DNA of 64,000 nucleotides from Phycisphaerae bacterium (GCA_030428945.1 JAUIEC010000003.1:1-64000), one strand, 5' to 3'. Numbered from the stretch's first letter, positions 34,799 through 45,755 are shown. Notes: generated by a model not told the origin, from the sequence alone. Made by a program: numbers and translations.

Positions 34799-34953
34799 GG
34801 AAGGGAGCGAGGGAGCGAGGGAGCAAGGGAGCAAGGGAGCAAGGGAGCAAGGGAAGGGAACAGCAGGGTGGGGACTGCCAGAGGGTCCTGCTGCGAACCA
34901 ACTCGCGTTCCGGTTCCCTGACCTCGCTCCCTCGCTCCCTTGCTCCCTTCCTC
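34799..34953. repeat. Inverted pair of 8-bp-phased tracts between convergent genes
   Basis: 34799-34860 (GGGAGCGA/GGGAGCAA units) starts directly after the TGA of the membrane protein gene. 34921-34951 (GCTCCCTC/GCTCCCTT units) ends at the stop of the convergent tryptophan dioxygenase gene. The two halves are complementary over about 30 bp and could act as a two-way terminator hairpin, though without a clear U-tract. Confidence 0.8.
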
Positions 34954-35734
34954 AGAGCTTATGCCGAATCGCCCACAGGTCCGGGAACACGGCCAGGAAC
35001 AGGCTCTTCTTGAGGAACTCGATGCCCGGTGAGCCGCCGGTGCCGTGCTTGTTGCCGATCGTCCGCTCGACCAGCTTGACGTGCCGGTAGCGCCACTCCT
35101 GCAGGCCCTCGTCGAAATCGGTCATCAGCTCCAGCAGGATCGAGACCTCCGGCTGGGCCGTGTACAGCGCCAGCAGCCCGGCCTGCACCTCCAGGTCCGG
35201 CTCGGTCGGGGTCGTCACGTCCTTCTCGCGCAGGCTGGCCGGGACCGTTACGCCGCGCGTCTCGAGGAAGTCGTAGAAGTGGTCGTAGATGCTCCGCTCG
35301 GCCAGGCGCCGCGCGAGCGTCTCGCGGGCCCCCGGGATGCTGCCGTAGTACCGCAGCGTGTCCGCCCGCTTGAAGCCCAGCACGAACTCGAGTTCGCGGA
35401 ACTGGATCGACTGAAACCCCGAGGCCGTCTCGAGCCGGTCCCGGAAACTCGTGAACGACATCGGCGTCATCGTCTCGAGGATGTCAAGCTGGCTGACCAG
35501 CGTCTTCATCACCGTCCGGCAGCGCTTGAACGTCGCCAGGGCACCGTACAGGTCGCCGTCCGAGAAGTTCGCCTTGATCTTCTCGAACTCGTGCAGCAAC
35601 TGCTTGAACCACAATTCGTAGACCTGGTGAATGACGATGAACAGGTGCTCGTCGTGCTCCGGCGGCGTGCTCTTCGGCTCCTGCAGGGCCAGCAGCGTGT
35701 CGATCTTCAGGTACTCGGCATAGGTCAAGGCCAT
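34952..35734 (-). CDS. kynA: Tryptophan 2,3-dioxygenase
   Basis: A 260-residue heme enzyme opening the indole ring of tryptophan to give N-formylkynurenine. Signature segments: DEHLFIVIHQVYELWFKQ near the N-terminus, MTPMSFTSFRDRLETASGFQS, and the proximal heme His218 in EWRYRHVKLVERTIG followed by the GTGGSPG active-site loop. Length is normal. It is 14 bp downstream of kynurenine 3-monooxygenase, forming an operon; no kynurenine formamidase or kynureninase is present here. The product feeds the kynurenine route to quinolinate/NAD or degradation. Confidence 0.95.
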   Translation of the reverse strand: MALTYAEYLKIDTLLALQEPKSTPPEHDEHLFIVIHQVYELWFKQLLHEFEKIKANFSDGDLYGALATFKRCRTVMKTLVSQLDILETMTPMSFTSFRDRLETASGFQSIQFRELEFVLGFKRADTLRYYGSIPGARETLARRLAERSIYDHFYDFLETRGVTVPASLREKDVTTPTEPDLEVQAGLLALYTAQPEVSILLELMTDFDEGLQEWRYRHVKLVERTIGNKHGTGGSPGIEFLKKSLFLAVFPDLWAIRHKL

Positions 35735-35748
35735 CTCGGACTCCCCGG

Positions 35749-37095
35749 CTACGCGGCCGACAGCAGGCGATAAAGCAGCAGCACCAGCAGCACCAGCACG
35801 ATCACACCCGCCACGCCCAGCACCCCGGCCACCCAGCGGTTCTGCCGCCGTTCGCGGGCGACCGCATCCGCGTAGGGAATCGTCGTGAACGAGACCATCG
35901 TGTAGAGCGGCAGGTACCCGGGCACGAACTTGTGCAGCATCCGCTCGCCCCATTTCTGCCAGCGGAACAGGGCCGAGCCGGTGTGGTCGCGCATCTCGAC
36001 GAAGTTTCGCAGCGCCAGGTCCGCGATCGCGTCCGCGTTCCGCTTGCGACTGCGGCTGTAGACCCGCAGGGCCGACGCGCCCGGCCAGAGTTCCTGCAGG
36101 ACCGAGGACAGGGCGACGACATCCTCGAAGGCCGCGTTCATGCCCTGCCCGTAGAACGGAACGACCGCGTGCGAGGCGTCTCCCAGCAGGGCGACCCGGT
36201 TCCCGACGTGCCACGGGTTGCAGCGGATCGTCACCAGGTTGCCGGTCGGGTTGTCGCGGAAATCCTCCAGCAGGTCCGGCATCAGCGGGATCGCGTCGCG
36301 GAAGGTCCGCTCGAAGAACGCCAGCACCGCCTCGTCACCGGTCAACTGGTCGAAGCCGTTCGGCCCGACCAGCGGCAGGAACAACGTGCAGGTGAACGAA
36401 AAGTCCGGGTTCGGCAGGGCGATCATCATGTACCCGCCCCGCGGCCAGATGTGCAGCGCCCGCGGCTCCATCTGGAAACCGCCGTCCCTGCCGGGCGGGA
36501 TCCGCAGTTCCTTGTACCCGTGCGGCAGGTAGTCCTGCGAATAGTCGAACCGCCCGTGAACCCGCAGCGCGTCGCGGACGGCCGAGAACGCCCCGTCGGC
36601 CCCGATCACCAGGTCGCTGACGACTTCGCTGCGACCACCGCTCTCGTCCTCGAACGTGACGGCCGGGCGGTCGAGATCGACCCGCTCGCAGCGCCTGGCG
36701 AAGTGGAACCGGACGTTGGCGTTCCGCTCGGCCGCCTCGACCAGGGCCTGGTTCAGTCCGCCGCGCGAGATCGAGTTGATGCAGCGGGCCGGGTCCTTGT
36801 CATACGGCTGGTAGGACAGGTCTCCGTCGGGGGCGTGGATCATCCGCCCGGCCATCGGCAGCGCCAGCGGCATGATCTCGTCTTCGAGCCCGATCCGCCG
36901 CAGCCCGTCGATGCCCCGGGCCGAGATCGCCAGGTTGATCGACCGCCCGCCGATGAACCCGGCCTGTCGCGGATCGGGCCGCCGCTCGTAGACCCCGATC
37001 GTCGCCCCGCTGCACGCCAGGTAGTTCGACAGCAGGGCCCCGCCCAGCCCGGCGCCGACGATCGTCACACGATGTTCCGCTTGCAAACCCGCCAT
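35749..37095 (-). CDS. kmo: Kynurenine 3-monooxygenase
   Basis: A 448-residue FAD-dependent hydroxylase converting kynurenine to 3-hydroxykynurenine with NADPH and oxygen. The FAD fold is seen at GAGLGG (14-19) and at GDASHAVVPFYGQGMNAAFED; the family motifs GRSINLAISARG and YKELRIP are present. The C-terminus has a strong hydrophobic helix (WVAGVLGVAGVIVLVLLVLLLY), so the enzyme is membrane-anchored like the eukaryotic enzyme. No Shine-Dalgarno precedes the ATG; TATCCT ends 7 bp upstream. Confidence 0.93.
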   Translation of the reverse strand: MAGLQAEHRVTIVGAGLGGALLSNYLACSGATIGVYERRPDPRQAGFIGGRSINLAISARGIDGLRRIGLEDEIMPLALPMAGRMIHAPDGDLSYQPYDKDPARCINSISRGGLNQALVEAAERNANVRFHFARRCERVDLDRPAVTFEDESGGRSEVVSDLVIGADGAFSAVRDALRVHGRFDYSQDYLPHGYKELRIPPGRDGGFQMEPRALHIWPRGGYMMIALPNPDFSFTCTLFLPLVGPNGFDQLTGDEAVLAFFERTFRDAIPLMPDLLEDFRDNPTGNLVTIRCNPWHVGNRVALLGDASHAVVPFYGQGMNAAFEDVVALSSVLQELWPGASALRVYSRSRKRNADAIADLALRNFVEMRDHTGSALFRWQKWGERMLHKFVPGYLPLYTMVSFTTIPYADAVARERRQNRWVAGVLGVAGVIVLVLLVLLLYRLLSAA

Positions 37096-37102
37096 CGGGG
37101 CA

Positions 37103-37108
37103 AGGATA
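37103..37108 (-). promoter_or_regulatory. Candidate -10 element for a leaderless kmo mRNA
   Basis: TATCCT on the minus strand ends 7 bp before the kmo ATG (37095). A -35 would fall inside the octamer repeat tract, where only TTCCCT-like sequence is available, so this is weaker than the bioY and tmk cases. Confidence 0.3.
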
Positions 37109-37113
37109 GCTCA

Positions 37114-37258
37114 GGAGAGGGAGCAAGGGAACGAGGGAGCGAGGGAGCCGACAAGCGAGGGAGCAAGGGAACGAGGGAGCCAGGAAGCAAGGGAGCAAGG
37201 GAACGAGGGAGCGACGGAGCCAGTAAGCAAGGGAGCAAGGGAGCGAGGGAGCGAGGGG
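37114..37258 (+). repeat. 8-bp-phased tract upstream of kmo
   Basis: About eighteen GGGAGCxA/GGGAACGA units with interruptions (GCCGACAA, GCCAGGAA, GCCAGTAA). Purines are on the plus strand although both neighbours are on the minus strand, an exception to the usual placement after a stop codon. Confidence 0.85.
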
Positions 37259-37267
37259 GCCAACGCC

Positions 37268-37321
37268 CGGGTGCCCCATCCTTTAGCGAGCGCAGCGAGC
37301 GGAAGGGTGGGGGACTGCGTT
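37268..37321 (+). repeat. GGTGCCCCA plus AGCGAGCGCAGCGAGC module
   Basis: GGTGCCCCATCCTTTAGCG, then AGCGCAGCGAGCGG and the tail AAGGGTGGGGGACTGCGTT. Fourth copy of this module in the window. Confidence 0.8.
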
Positions 37322-37362
37322 GGGCCGCGTGTTTCCACGGTCATTAGCGATCGCGGTCTGCC

Positions 37363-37378
37363 GCGTCGATGACGCACC
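37363..37378 (-). repeat. Half copy of the hairpin element (P5) supplying a stop codon
   Basis: Only the arm GCGTCGATGACGCACC is present with adjoining loop sequence GCGGTCTGCC; the partner arm is missing. The conserved flank TAG of the element (37379-37381, minus strand) is the stop codon of the lipoprotein gene that ends here. Confidence 0.7.
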
Positions 37379-38179
37379 CTACGGCCGCCAGAACTCGTCC
37401 AGGTCGCGCAGCCGAATGTCGCTGCGCTGGCGAAGTTCGCGCAGCAGCCAGTACTTGTGCCAGGCACTGAACAGCAGCAGGCAGCGCTCGCCCCGGGCGG
37501 CCCGGCTGCGCAGTGCGCTGTCGATCAGCGCGTAGTGCGCCTGGTTGCCGGCCTGCCACCCGCCGGGCCCCAGGTCTCCGTCCAGCCGCTCGGCGTAGGC
37601 GCCCAGCGCCTCGGCCACGAGCGCATCGTAGGCCGGCGTGTGCATGCCGACCGGATCGTCGCTCAGTCCCTCGGATTCGAGTCGCGTGGCCAGCCAGTCG
37701 AGCGCGTCGCGGGCGTCGCCGAAGCGCTGCGGTTCCTCGTCGGCCAGCCGGTCCAGCGTCGCCCGTCGGGCCCGGTCGCCGTCGGCGTCCCACGCGGCGC
37801 ACGGGACGATCTCGAAACGCAGCTCGGCCGCCAGCGGAAACAGCACCTCGGTGTACTCGGGGAACTGGCTGACGCGCGGTTCGCGAACGGTGCCGTCGGC
37901 CTGGAACTCTCGCAGGGCGGTGTCGAGCCGGTCGGGCGGGATCTCGCACAGGACCACGTCCGGATCAATCGCCCGGATCATCGCTCGAAGCTGGTCCAGC
38001 CCGAACCGCGTGCTGGTCGCGTGCTGCCGCCCGATCGTGCCGACCACGACCAGTTCGTTCCGCCGGGTCGCCGGCGCCGTCCGCTCGCAGCCCCACAGCG
38101 GGAGCAGCACGAGAGCAGGCAGCAGCACCCGCAGGACGCGGTCGGAAACCATGGCCGGTCGGGTGCGTCGCAGGATCAT
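37379..38179 (-). CDS. Lipoprotein, possibly TraB/TIKI-like
   Basis: A 266-residue protein with a lipoprotein signal ending LLPLWGC. The N-terminal part (VVVGTIGRQHATSTRFGLDQLRAMIRAIDPDVVLCEIPPDRLD) resembles the TraB/TIKI metalloprotease-like superfamily, where a His and a Glu near strand ends bind metal; here H54 and E85-type positions are plausible. The rest is helical and unassigned. A second in-frame ATG (38152) gives a shorter, equally good signal. Its stop codon lies in a repeat flank, so the natural C-terminus may have been altered. Confidence 0.6.
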   Translation of the reverse strand: MILRRTRPAMVSDRVLRVLLPALVLLPLWGCERTAPATRRNELVVVGTIGRQHATSTRFGLDQLRAMIRAIDPDVVLCEIPPDRLDTALREFQADGTVREPRVSQFPEYTEVLFPLAAELRFEIVPCAAWDADGDRARRATLDRLADEEPQRFGDARDALDWLATRLESEGLSDDPVGMHTPAYDALVAEALGAYAERLDGDLGPGGWQAGNQAHYALIDSALRSRAARGERCLLLFSAWHKYWLLRELRQRSDIRLRDLDEFWRP

Positions 38180-38267
38180 CCCCTTGTGACCGTCCGGACC
38201 CCGGGGCGGGGCACGGGCTGGGCGGCCGGCGATCCGGCATGACCAGGCGCTGCGGACGCCCTCAGCC

Positions 38268-40544
38268 TTATCGTGCCAGGCGATAGATCAGGCACGACAG
38301 CGGCGGCAGGCGCAGGTTCAGCGACTGCGGACGGCCGTGCATGTCGATCGCATCGGTCTCGAGCGCCTCGGGGCAGCCGTAGCCGCTGCCGTGGTAGCGG
38401 ACGTCGTCGCTGTTGCTGAGCAGGTTGTAGCGCCCCGGCACGGGGGCTCCGACGCGGTAGTTGTCGCGCGGCACCGGCGTCAGGTTGACGGCCACCAGCA
38501 GGAAGTCCTCGCCGTCCCGCCGCAGGTAGGTCAGCACCGAGTTCTCGGCGTCGTTCAGCTCGAGCCATTGGAAGCCGTGCGGGTCGTGATCATGCCGCCA
38601 CAGGGCCGCGTGCTCGAGGTAGACCCGCCCGAGATCCTGCATGTACTGCTGCAGCCCGGCCCGTTCCGGGTGTTCCGAGAGCGACCAGTTCAGCGGGGCT
38701 TCGTGGAACCACTCGTACCACGGGGCCAGCTCGGTACCCGCGAACAGCAGCTTCTTGCCCGGCCGCGTGTACAGGTAGCCCAGCAGCGTCCGCAGGTTGG
38801 CGAACTTCTGCCAGAGGTCGCCCGGCATCCGTTCGAGCAGCGAGCCCTTGCCGTGCACCACCTCGTCGTGCGACAGCGGCATCAGGTAATGCTCGCTGTA
38901 CTCGTAGACCATCGCGAAGGTCAGATCACCCTGGTGGTAGCGGCGATGAATCGGTTCGTGGCCGAAGTACACCAGCGTGTCGTGCATCCAGCCCATGTTC
39001 CACTTGAACGTGAAGCCCAGCCCGCCGTCGCTGGCCGGACGCGTCACGCCGCCCCAGGCGGTCGATTCCTCGGCGATCATCATCGCGCCGGGAACCTTCT
39101 CGTCGATCACGCTGTTCAGGTGGCGGAGGAACTCGATCGCTTCGAGATTCTCCCGGCCGCCGTGCTGGTTGGGGATCCACTCGCCGTGCTCGCGGCTGTA
39201 GTCCAGGTACAGCATCGAGGCGACCGCGTCGACCCGCAGCCCGTCCAGGTGGAACTCCTGCAGCCAGTACAGGGCGCTGGCGATCAGGAAGTTCTTCACC
39301 TCGGCCCGGCCGTAGTTGAAGATCAGCGTGCCCCAGTCGGGGTGTTCGCCCTGGCGCGGGTCGCTGTGTTCGTACAGCGAGGTCCCGTCGAACTGGGCCA
39401 GCGCGAAGGCGTCCTTGGGGAAGTGGGCCGGCACCCAGTCGAGCAGCACGCCCAGCCCGGCCTTGTGGCACTCGTCGACGAAGTAGCGGAAATCGTCGGG
39501 GTCGCCGAAGCGGGCGGTCGGGGCGTAGAAGCCGGTCACCTGGTACCCCCAGCTTCCGCCGAAGGGGTGCTCGGAGATCGGCATGATCTCGATGTGCGTG
39601 AACCCGAACTTGCGGGCGTGTTCGATCAGCGGGGCGGCCATCTCGCGGTAGCTGAGCGGGCGGCTGCCGTCGGGGGTCCACATCCACGAGCCCCAGTGAA
39701 TCTCGTAGACCGAGACCGGCTGCCGTCGCGGGTCCTGCCGGGACCGGCGATCGAGCCAGGCCTCGTCGGACCAGCGGAAGTCCGACGTGTAGACCCGCGC
39801 CGCGGTCGCCGGCGGGCACTCGTACTGGTGCCCGAACGGATCGGTCTTGGAGAGGATGTGCCCGTCGCGCGTCTTGATCTCGAACTTGTACAGCGTGCCC
39901 GGCTGCAGCCCGGGAATGAACAGTTCGTGCACGCCGGAACTGCCCATCTGCCGCATCGGGTAGATCCGACCGTCCCAGCCGCAGAAGTCGCCGACGACGC
40001 TGACCCGCACCGCGTTCGGGGCCCAGACCGCGAAGGCCACTCCGCGGACGCCGTCGATCTCGCGCTCGTTGGCGCCCAGGATCTGCCACAACTGGTAGTG
40101 CGTGCCCTCGTTGAACAGGTGCAGGTCCGTCGGACCCAGCGTCGGCAGGAACCGGTAGGCGTCGTCCTGCTCCCAGGTCTGCCCGTCCTCGCCCTTGAAA
40201 CGCAGCCCGTACACCAGCGGACAGGTCGCCCCCGGCAGGAACGTCTCGAACAGCCCGCCCGGCAGGGCCGGCTGCAGCGCGACCGGCGCCTCGCCGGCCC
40301 GCAGGAGTTCGACCGCCACGGCATGCGGGTGGTGCGTGCGGACGACGACCCCGTCCTGCCCGTTGCAGCGCAGCGGATGGGCTCCCAGCAGGTCATGGGG
40401 CGCGTTGCTGTTGCCGGCCAGCACGCTGGCGGCGTGGTCGCGATCGATCGGCAGGGCGGTGGATTTGTTCATCTGCGTGTCACGGGGCGTGCCGCCGGCC
40501 GACTTGCGATCGGCTCGCGGGGCCCGGGTGGAACCGTTGGACAT
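38268..40544 (-). CDS. glgB: 1,4-alpha-glucan branching enzyme
   Basis: A 758-residue GH13 enzyme that makes alpha-1,6 branches in glycogen. Order: N1 carbohydrate-binding region (ASVLAGNSNAPHDLLGAHPL.), CBM48 (GVAFAVWAPNAVRVSVVGDFCGWDG), catalytic barrel with nucleophile Asp in GLRVDAVASMLYLDYSR, acid Glu in MMIAEESTAW and the SHDEVVHGKGS loop, then the C-terminal beta domain. Length matches long-form GlgB. It lies 31 bp after glgX in the same direction. The start ATG at 40544 is chosen; an internal ATG 24 codons later is possible. Confidence 0.96.
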   Translation of the reverse strand: MSNGSTRAPRADRKSAGGTPRDTQMNKSTALPIDRDHAASVLAGNSNAPHDLLGAHPLRCNGQDGVVVRTHHPHAVAVELLRAGEAPVALQPALPGGLFETFLPGATCPLVYGLRFKGEDGQTWEQDDAYRFLPTLGPTDLHLFNEGTHYQLWQILGANEREIDGVRGVAFAVWAPNAVRVSVVGDFCGWDGRIYPMRQMGSSGVHELFIPGLQPGTLYKFEIKTRDGHILSKTDPFGHQYECPPATAARVYTSDFRWSDEAWLDRRSRQDPRRQPVSVYEIHWGSWMWTPDGSRPLSYREMAAPLIEHARKFGFTHIEIMPISEHPFGGSWGYQVTGFYAPTARFGDPDDFRYFVDECHKAGLGVLLDWVPAHFPKDAFALAQFDGTSLYEHSDPRQGEHPDWGTLIFNYGRAEVKNFLIASALYWLQEFHLDGLRVDAVASMLYLDYSREHGEWIPNQHGGRENLEAIEFLRHLNSVIDEKVPGAMMIAEESTAWGGVTRPASDGGLGFTFKWNMGWMHDTLVYFGHEPIHRRYHQGDLTFAMVYEYSEHYLMPLSHDEVVHGKGSLLERMPGDLWQKFANLRTLLGYLYTRPGKKLLFAGTELAPWYEWFHEAPLNWSLSEHPERAGLQQYMQDLGRVYLEHAALWRHDHDPHGFQWLELNDAENSVLTYLRRDGEDFLLVAVNLTPVPRDNYRVGAPVPGRYNLLSNSDDVRYHGSGYGCPEALETDAIDMHGRPQSLNLRLPPLSCLIYRLAR

Positions 40545-40575
40545 CGATCTGACCTTTCCGAGGCTGGCGCGGGCG

Positions 40576-42687
<2,112 letters not shown>

Positions 42688-42832
42688 AAAACCTCCTCGT
42701 TCGCGTGCTTCCGGCAAACCCCGATACCCTATCGGCACCCCGCCGGCGATTCCGACCCGCCGACCCCGGCGAATCACCGTGGCATCATACCCAGCCGGAC
42801 GCTGCGCCCAACCCAACCAGCCAAGGTCCCTC

Positions 42833-42861
42833 TTGACAGACTGTCGGAACTGTCGTAACGT
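42833..42861 (+). promoter_or_regulatory. Candidate sigma70-type promoter with a direct repeat
   Basis: TTGACA (42833-42838) is followed after 17 bp by TAACGT (42856-42861). The spacer contains ACTGTCG twice, 9 bp apart (42840 and 42849), a possible operator. The first gene downstream begins at 43013, leaving a leader of about 145 bp. In the gap 42688-43012 nothing else was recognised. Confidence 0.5.
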
Positions 42862-43012
42862 CCAATCAATAATGGGTTTATGGCTTGTGCGCGCGGGGCG
42901 GCGAACTTTCCCCGCAACCTGGACGCACGATCATTCGATTCACTTCGTAGACCGATCAGCAGGGCGGGGCCCCGGGCCCCCGTCTCAACCCCGGTCCGGA
43001 GGAACGGCAAGC

Positions 43013-44431
43013 ATGATTCGAACCTGCATCCTCGGCCTTCTGCTCGCGGCGGCGTTCACCGCCGGATGCGAACGGCCGGATGACGAACTGGCCGCCAACC
43101 CCAGCCTGGTCGACCCCGATCGCGACCACCCGGAGTCCGCCCCCGCCGTCACCAGCGTCCGCCCGACCTCGACCGCCAGGCGGCCGCCGATGACCGGGGC
43201 GCGGAAAGACGTCGCCTCGATCGCTTCCCCGCTCGGACCGCAGGCCCTCGCCCGCACCGACACGCCCGCCGGCCCGCAGGCCGAGGGACTGCCCGGCAGT
43301 TCCGGCCTGGTCGTCAACGAGCCCGAGCGGGCCCCCGGCTTCACCCTGCTGACCGTCCTGAAGGAACGCCGCGCCTTCCTGCTCGACGAAGCCGGCAACC
43401 GCGTGCACGTCTGGCATGACGCCGCCGCCCGCAGTTGGGAGTCGACCCTGCTGCTGCCCGACGGCGACCTGCTGGTCGTCGGGGCCATCCCGGGGAACCG
43501 CCGCCGCGGCGTGCCGGACGCCGATCGCTACCTCGAACGGATTTCCTGGCAGGGAGCGCAGCGCTGGCGGCAGAAGATCGCCGCTCACGACCAGATCGTC
43601 CAGCGGCCCGACGGCCGCGTCTCGGTCCTGAGCTACACGCTCCGCGACGATCCGGACGTCCACCGCGAGGCCCGGGTTCGCGACGACGTGATCCTCGTCC
43701 TGGACACGGACGGCAACGAGATCGAGCGGCACTCGGTCCACGACGCGGTCACCGCCTCGGACATGGAAGTGCTGCCGCAGGGCGCCCGTCCGACCGCCAG
43801 CGGGGCCGGGTGGGTCAACCTGTACAACAGCAGGTCGCTCGACTGGGGCACGGTCGCGGACGACCCGGCCGCGCTCAACCGGACCGACTGCGTGCTGGTC
43901 GCGATGGCCAACCAGAAGCGCGTCGGCGTGATCGACACTTCGGCCGGCCGGCTGATCTGGTCCTGGGGCCGCGACGAGATCGACGTTCCCGGCTCGGCCC
44001 GCTTCCTGCCGAACGGGAACGTCCTGGTGTTCGACAACGGGACCAGCAGCAATCGCTCACGCGTCCTGGAGGTCGAACCCGCTTCGGGCGAGATCGTCTG
44101 GACCTACGAGAGCGACGGCGGGCGGATCTTCTTCTCGGCCTCGCGCGGGATGGGACAGCGCCTGGGCAACGGCAACACCCTGATCACCAGCACCGACCAG
44201 GGCGAGGCGCTCGAGGTGACCCCGGACGGCCGGACCGTCTGGCGGTTCCTGACCCTCGCGAATCGCATGAACAAGCGCAAGCCCGTCGCGGCCGCCTGGC
44301 GATATGATGCCGACCGGGTCCTGCCCCTGCTGGAGAAGTTCGGCCCGGATGAACCGGCGGCGATGGACGACGAAGCCGCCGACGACGAAACGAACGAAGA
44401 CGACTACGACGACGAAGAAGACGAGGTCTGA
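43013..44431 (+). CDS. Arylsulfotransferase-like (ASST) lipoprotein, first of two
   Basis: A 472-residue exported protein with lipobox signal MIRTCILGLLLAAAFTAGC. Residues about 110-420 form a propeller of repeated strands with the rhythm of the bacterial arylsulfotransferase family (LLDEAGNRVHVWHDAAARSWESTLLLPDGDLLV, RVGVIDTSAGRLIWSWG, NGNVLVFDNGTSS, RLGNGNTLITSTDQGEALEVTPDG). The C-terminal 25 residues are almost all Asp/Glu. GGAGGA lies upstream of the start. Catalytic His not proven. The next gene is a paralogue 4 bp downstream. Confidence 0.75.
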   Translation: MIRTCILGLLLAAAFTAGCERPDDELAANPSLVDPDRDHPESAPAVTSVRPTSTARRPPMTGARKDVASIASPLGPQALARTDTPAGPQAEGLPGSSGLVVNEPERAPGFTLLTVLKERRAFLLDEAGNRVHVWHDAAARSWESTLLLPDGDLLVVGAIPGNRRRGVPDADRYLERISWQGAQRWRQKIAAHDQIVQRPDGRVSVLSYTLRDDPDVHREARVRDDVILVLDTDGNEIERHSVHDAVTASDMEVLPQGARPTASGAGWVNLYNSRSLDWGTVADDPAALNRTDCVLVAMANQKRVGVIDTSAGRLIWSWGRDEIDVPGSARFLPNGNVLVFDNGTSSNRSRVLEVEPASGEIVWTYESDGGRIFFSASRGMGQRLGNGNTLITSTDQGEALEVTPDGRTVWRFLTLANRMNKRKPVAAAWRYDADRVLPLLEKFGPDEPAAMDDEAADDETNEDDYDDEEDEV

Positions 44432-44435
44432 TGCG

Positions 44436-45755
44436 ATGAGGCTGTTGATCGGTTTCCTGCTGACGGGGGCGCTGCTGCTGGGCGGCTGCGACGGAAAGAC
44501 GCCGGCCGGGACGGAGGTCGAGGCGGACGGGCAGTCCGAGGACGGCGGCAGCGATGCTGACCGCGAACGCGCCCGCATGCAGGAGATCCCCTACGCCGGC
44601 GGCAGCGAGACGGACGAAGGCGAAGAGGACGGCATCGACCAGGCCGTCACCGACTACGACCGCATGCAGCCCGGCTACACGCTCTACAGCATGCACATGA
44701 AGGCCGCCGCACGCCTGATCGACGAGCGCGGCAAGGTGGTCCGCGAGTGGTCCGATCCCGGCGGCCGGCACTGGGACAACATCGAACTGCTGCCCAACGG
44801 CGACCTGATCACCACCGGGGCCGACCCGGCCGACGTTTCGGGCATCCGCGACGAGGCCCGCTACGCGATGCGGCTGACCTGGGACGGTCAGGTCGTCTGG
44901 AAGAAGTACCTGCTGTGCCACCACGACATCGCGGCCGCCCCGAACGACGAGTTGATCACGCTGACGTTCCAGCGCCGCAAGGAACCGAGCATTCACAAGC
45001 AGATCGATCTGCGCGACGACATGATCACCCGCCTGACCCGCGACGGCGACGAGATCGAATCGCTCTCGCTCTGGGACACGCTCTCGCCGGCCCAGGAGAT
45101 CTATCCGTTCAGCAAGACCCGGCCGACCAGCATGGGCGGACGGAAATGGGTCGACCTGTTCCACTGCAACTCGGTCGAGTGGATGGATGACCCGGCCCTG
45201 GCCGAGAAGGACCCGCTCTACCAGTCATCGAACGTGCTGTTCTGCTCACGGCACCAGAGCCGCGTCGCGATCATCGACATGGAAGCCAGGAAGCCGGTCT
45301 GGGCCTGGGGCGTCGACGAACTCGACGGTCCCCACGACGCCACCGTGCTCGACAACGGCAACGTCATGATCTTCGACAACGGCCTGACCCGCGGCTGGAG
45401 CCGCGTCGTCGAGGTCGATCCGCTCACCAACGAGATCGTCTGGCAGTACTACAACGAGCGCGACCGGCAGGCGGCCGAAAAAGCCACCGGCCTGGTGGCG
45501 CGGACCAACGACAAGGACCGGGCCTTCTACACCAAGAGCAAGGGCTCCAACCAGCGGCTCGCCAACGGCAACACGCTGATCTGCAACTCGGACCAGGGCG
45601 AGATCTTCGAAGTCACCGCCGACGGCGACGTCGTCTGGCGCTACGTCGCCCCCGAACGCGTCACCCGCAACGGCCGCGAAATGCGCTCCGCCTACGTCCG
45701 CGCCTACCGCTACGACCGCGATTTCATCGAGGGCCTCGGCCTCACCGGCGAGTGA
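44436..45755 (+). CDS. Arylsulfotransferase-like (ASST) lipoprotein, second of two
   Basis: A 439-residue paralogue of the preceding protein with signal MRLLIGFLLTGALLLGGC. Shared pattern: GYTLYSMHMKAAARLIDERGKVVREWSDPGG.. WDNIELLPNGDLITTG, YAMRLTWDGQVVWKKYLLCHHDIA, RVAIIDMEARKPVWAWG, NGNVMIFDNGL, NGNTLICNSDQGEIFEVTADGDVVW. The His-His in LLCHHD lies where the first protein has AAHDQ, suggesting a conserved active-site His. The ATG at 44436 begins 4 bp after the upstream stop. Probable surface-anchored enzymes acting on phenolic sulfates or similar; substrate unknown. Confidence 0.75.
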   Translation: MRLLIGFLLTGALLLGGCDGKTPAGTEVEADGQSEDGGSDADRERARMQEIPYAGGSETDEGEEDGIDQAVTDYDRMQPGYTLYSMHMKAAARLIDERGKVVREWSDPGGRHWDNIELLPNGDLITTGADPADVSGIRDEARYAMRLTWDGQVVWKKYLLCHHDIAAAPNDELITLTFQRRKEPSIHKQIDLRDDMITRLTRDGDEIESLSLWDTLSPAQEIYPFSKTRPTSMGGRKWVDLFHCNSVEWMDDPALAEKDPLYQSSNVLFCSRHQSRVAIIDMEARKPVWAWGVDELDGPHDATVLDNGNVMIFDNGLTRGWSRVVEVDPLTNEIVWQYYNERDRQAAEKATGLVARTNDKDRAFYTKSKGSNQRLANGNTLICNSDQGEIFEVTADGDVVWRYVAPERVTRNGREMRSAYVRAYRYDRDFIEGLGLTGE

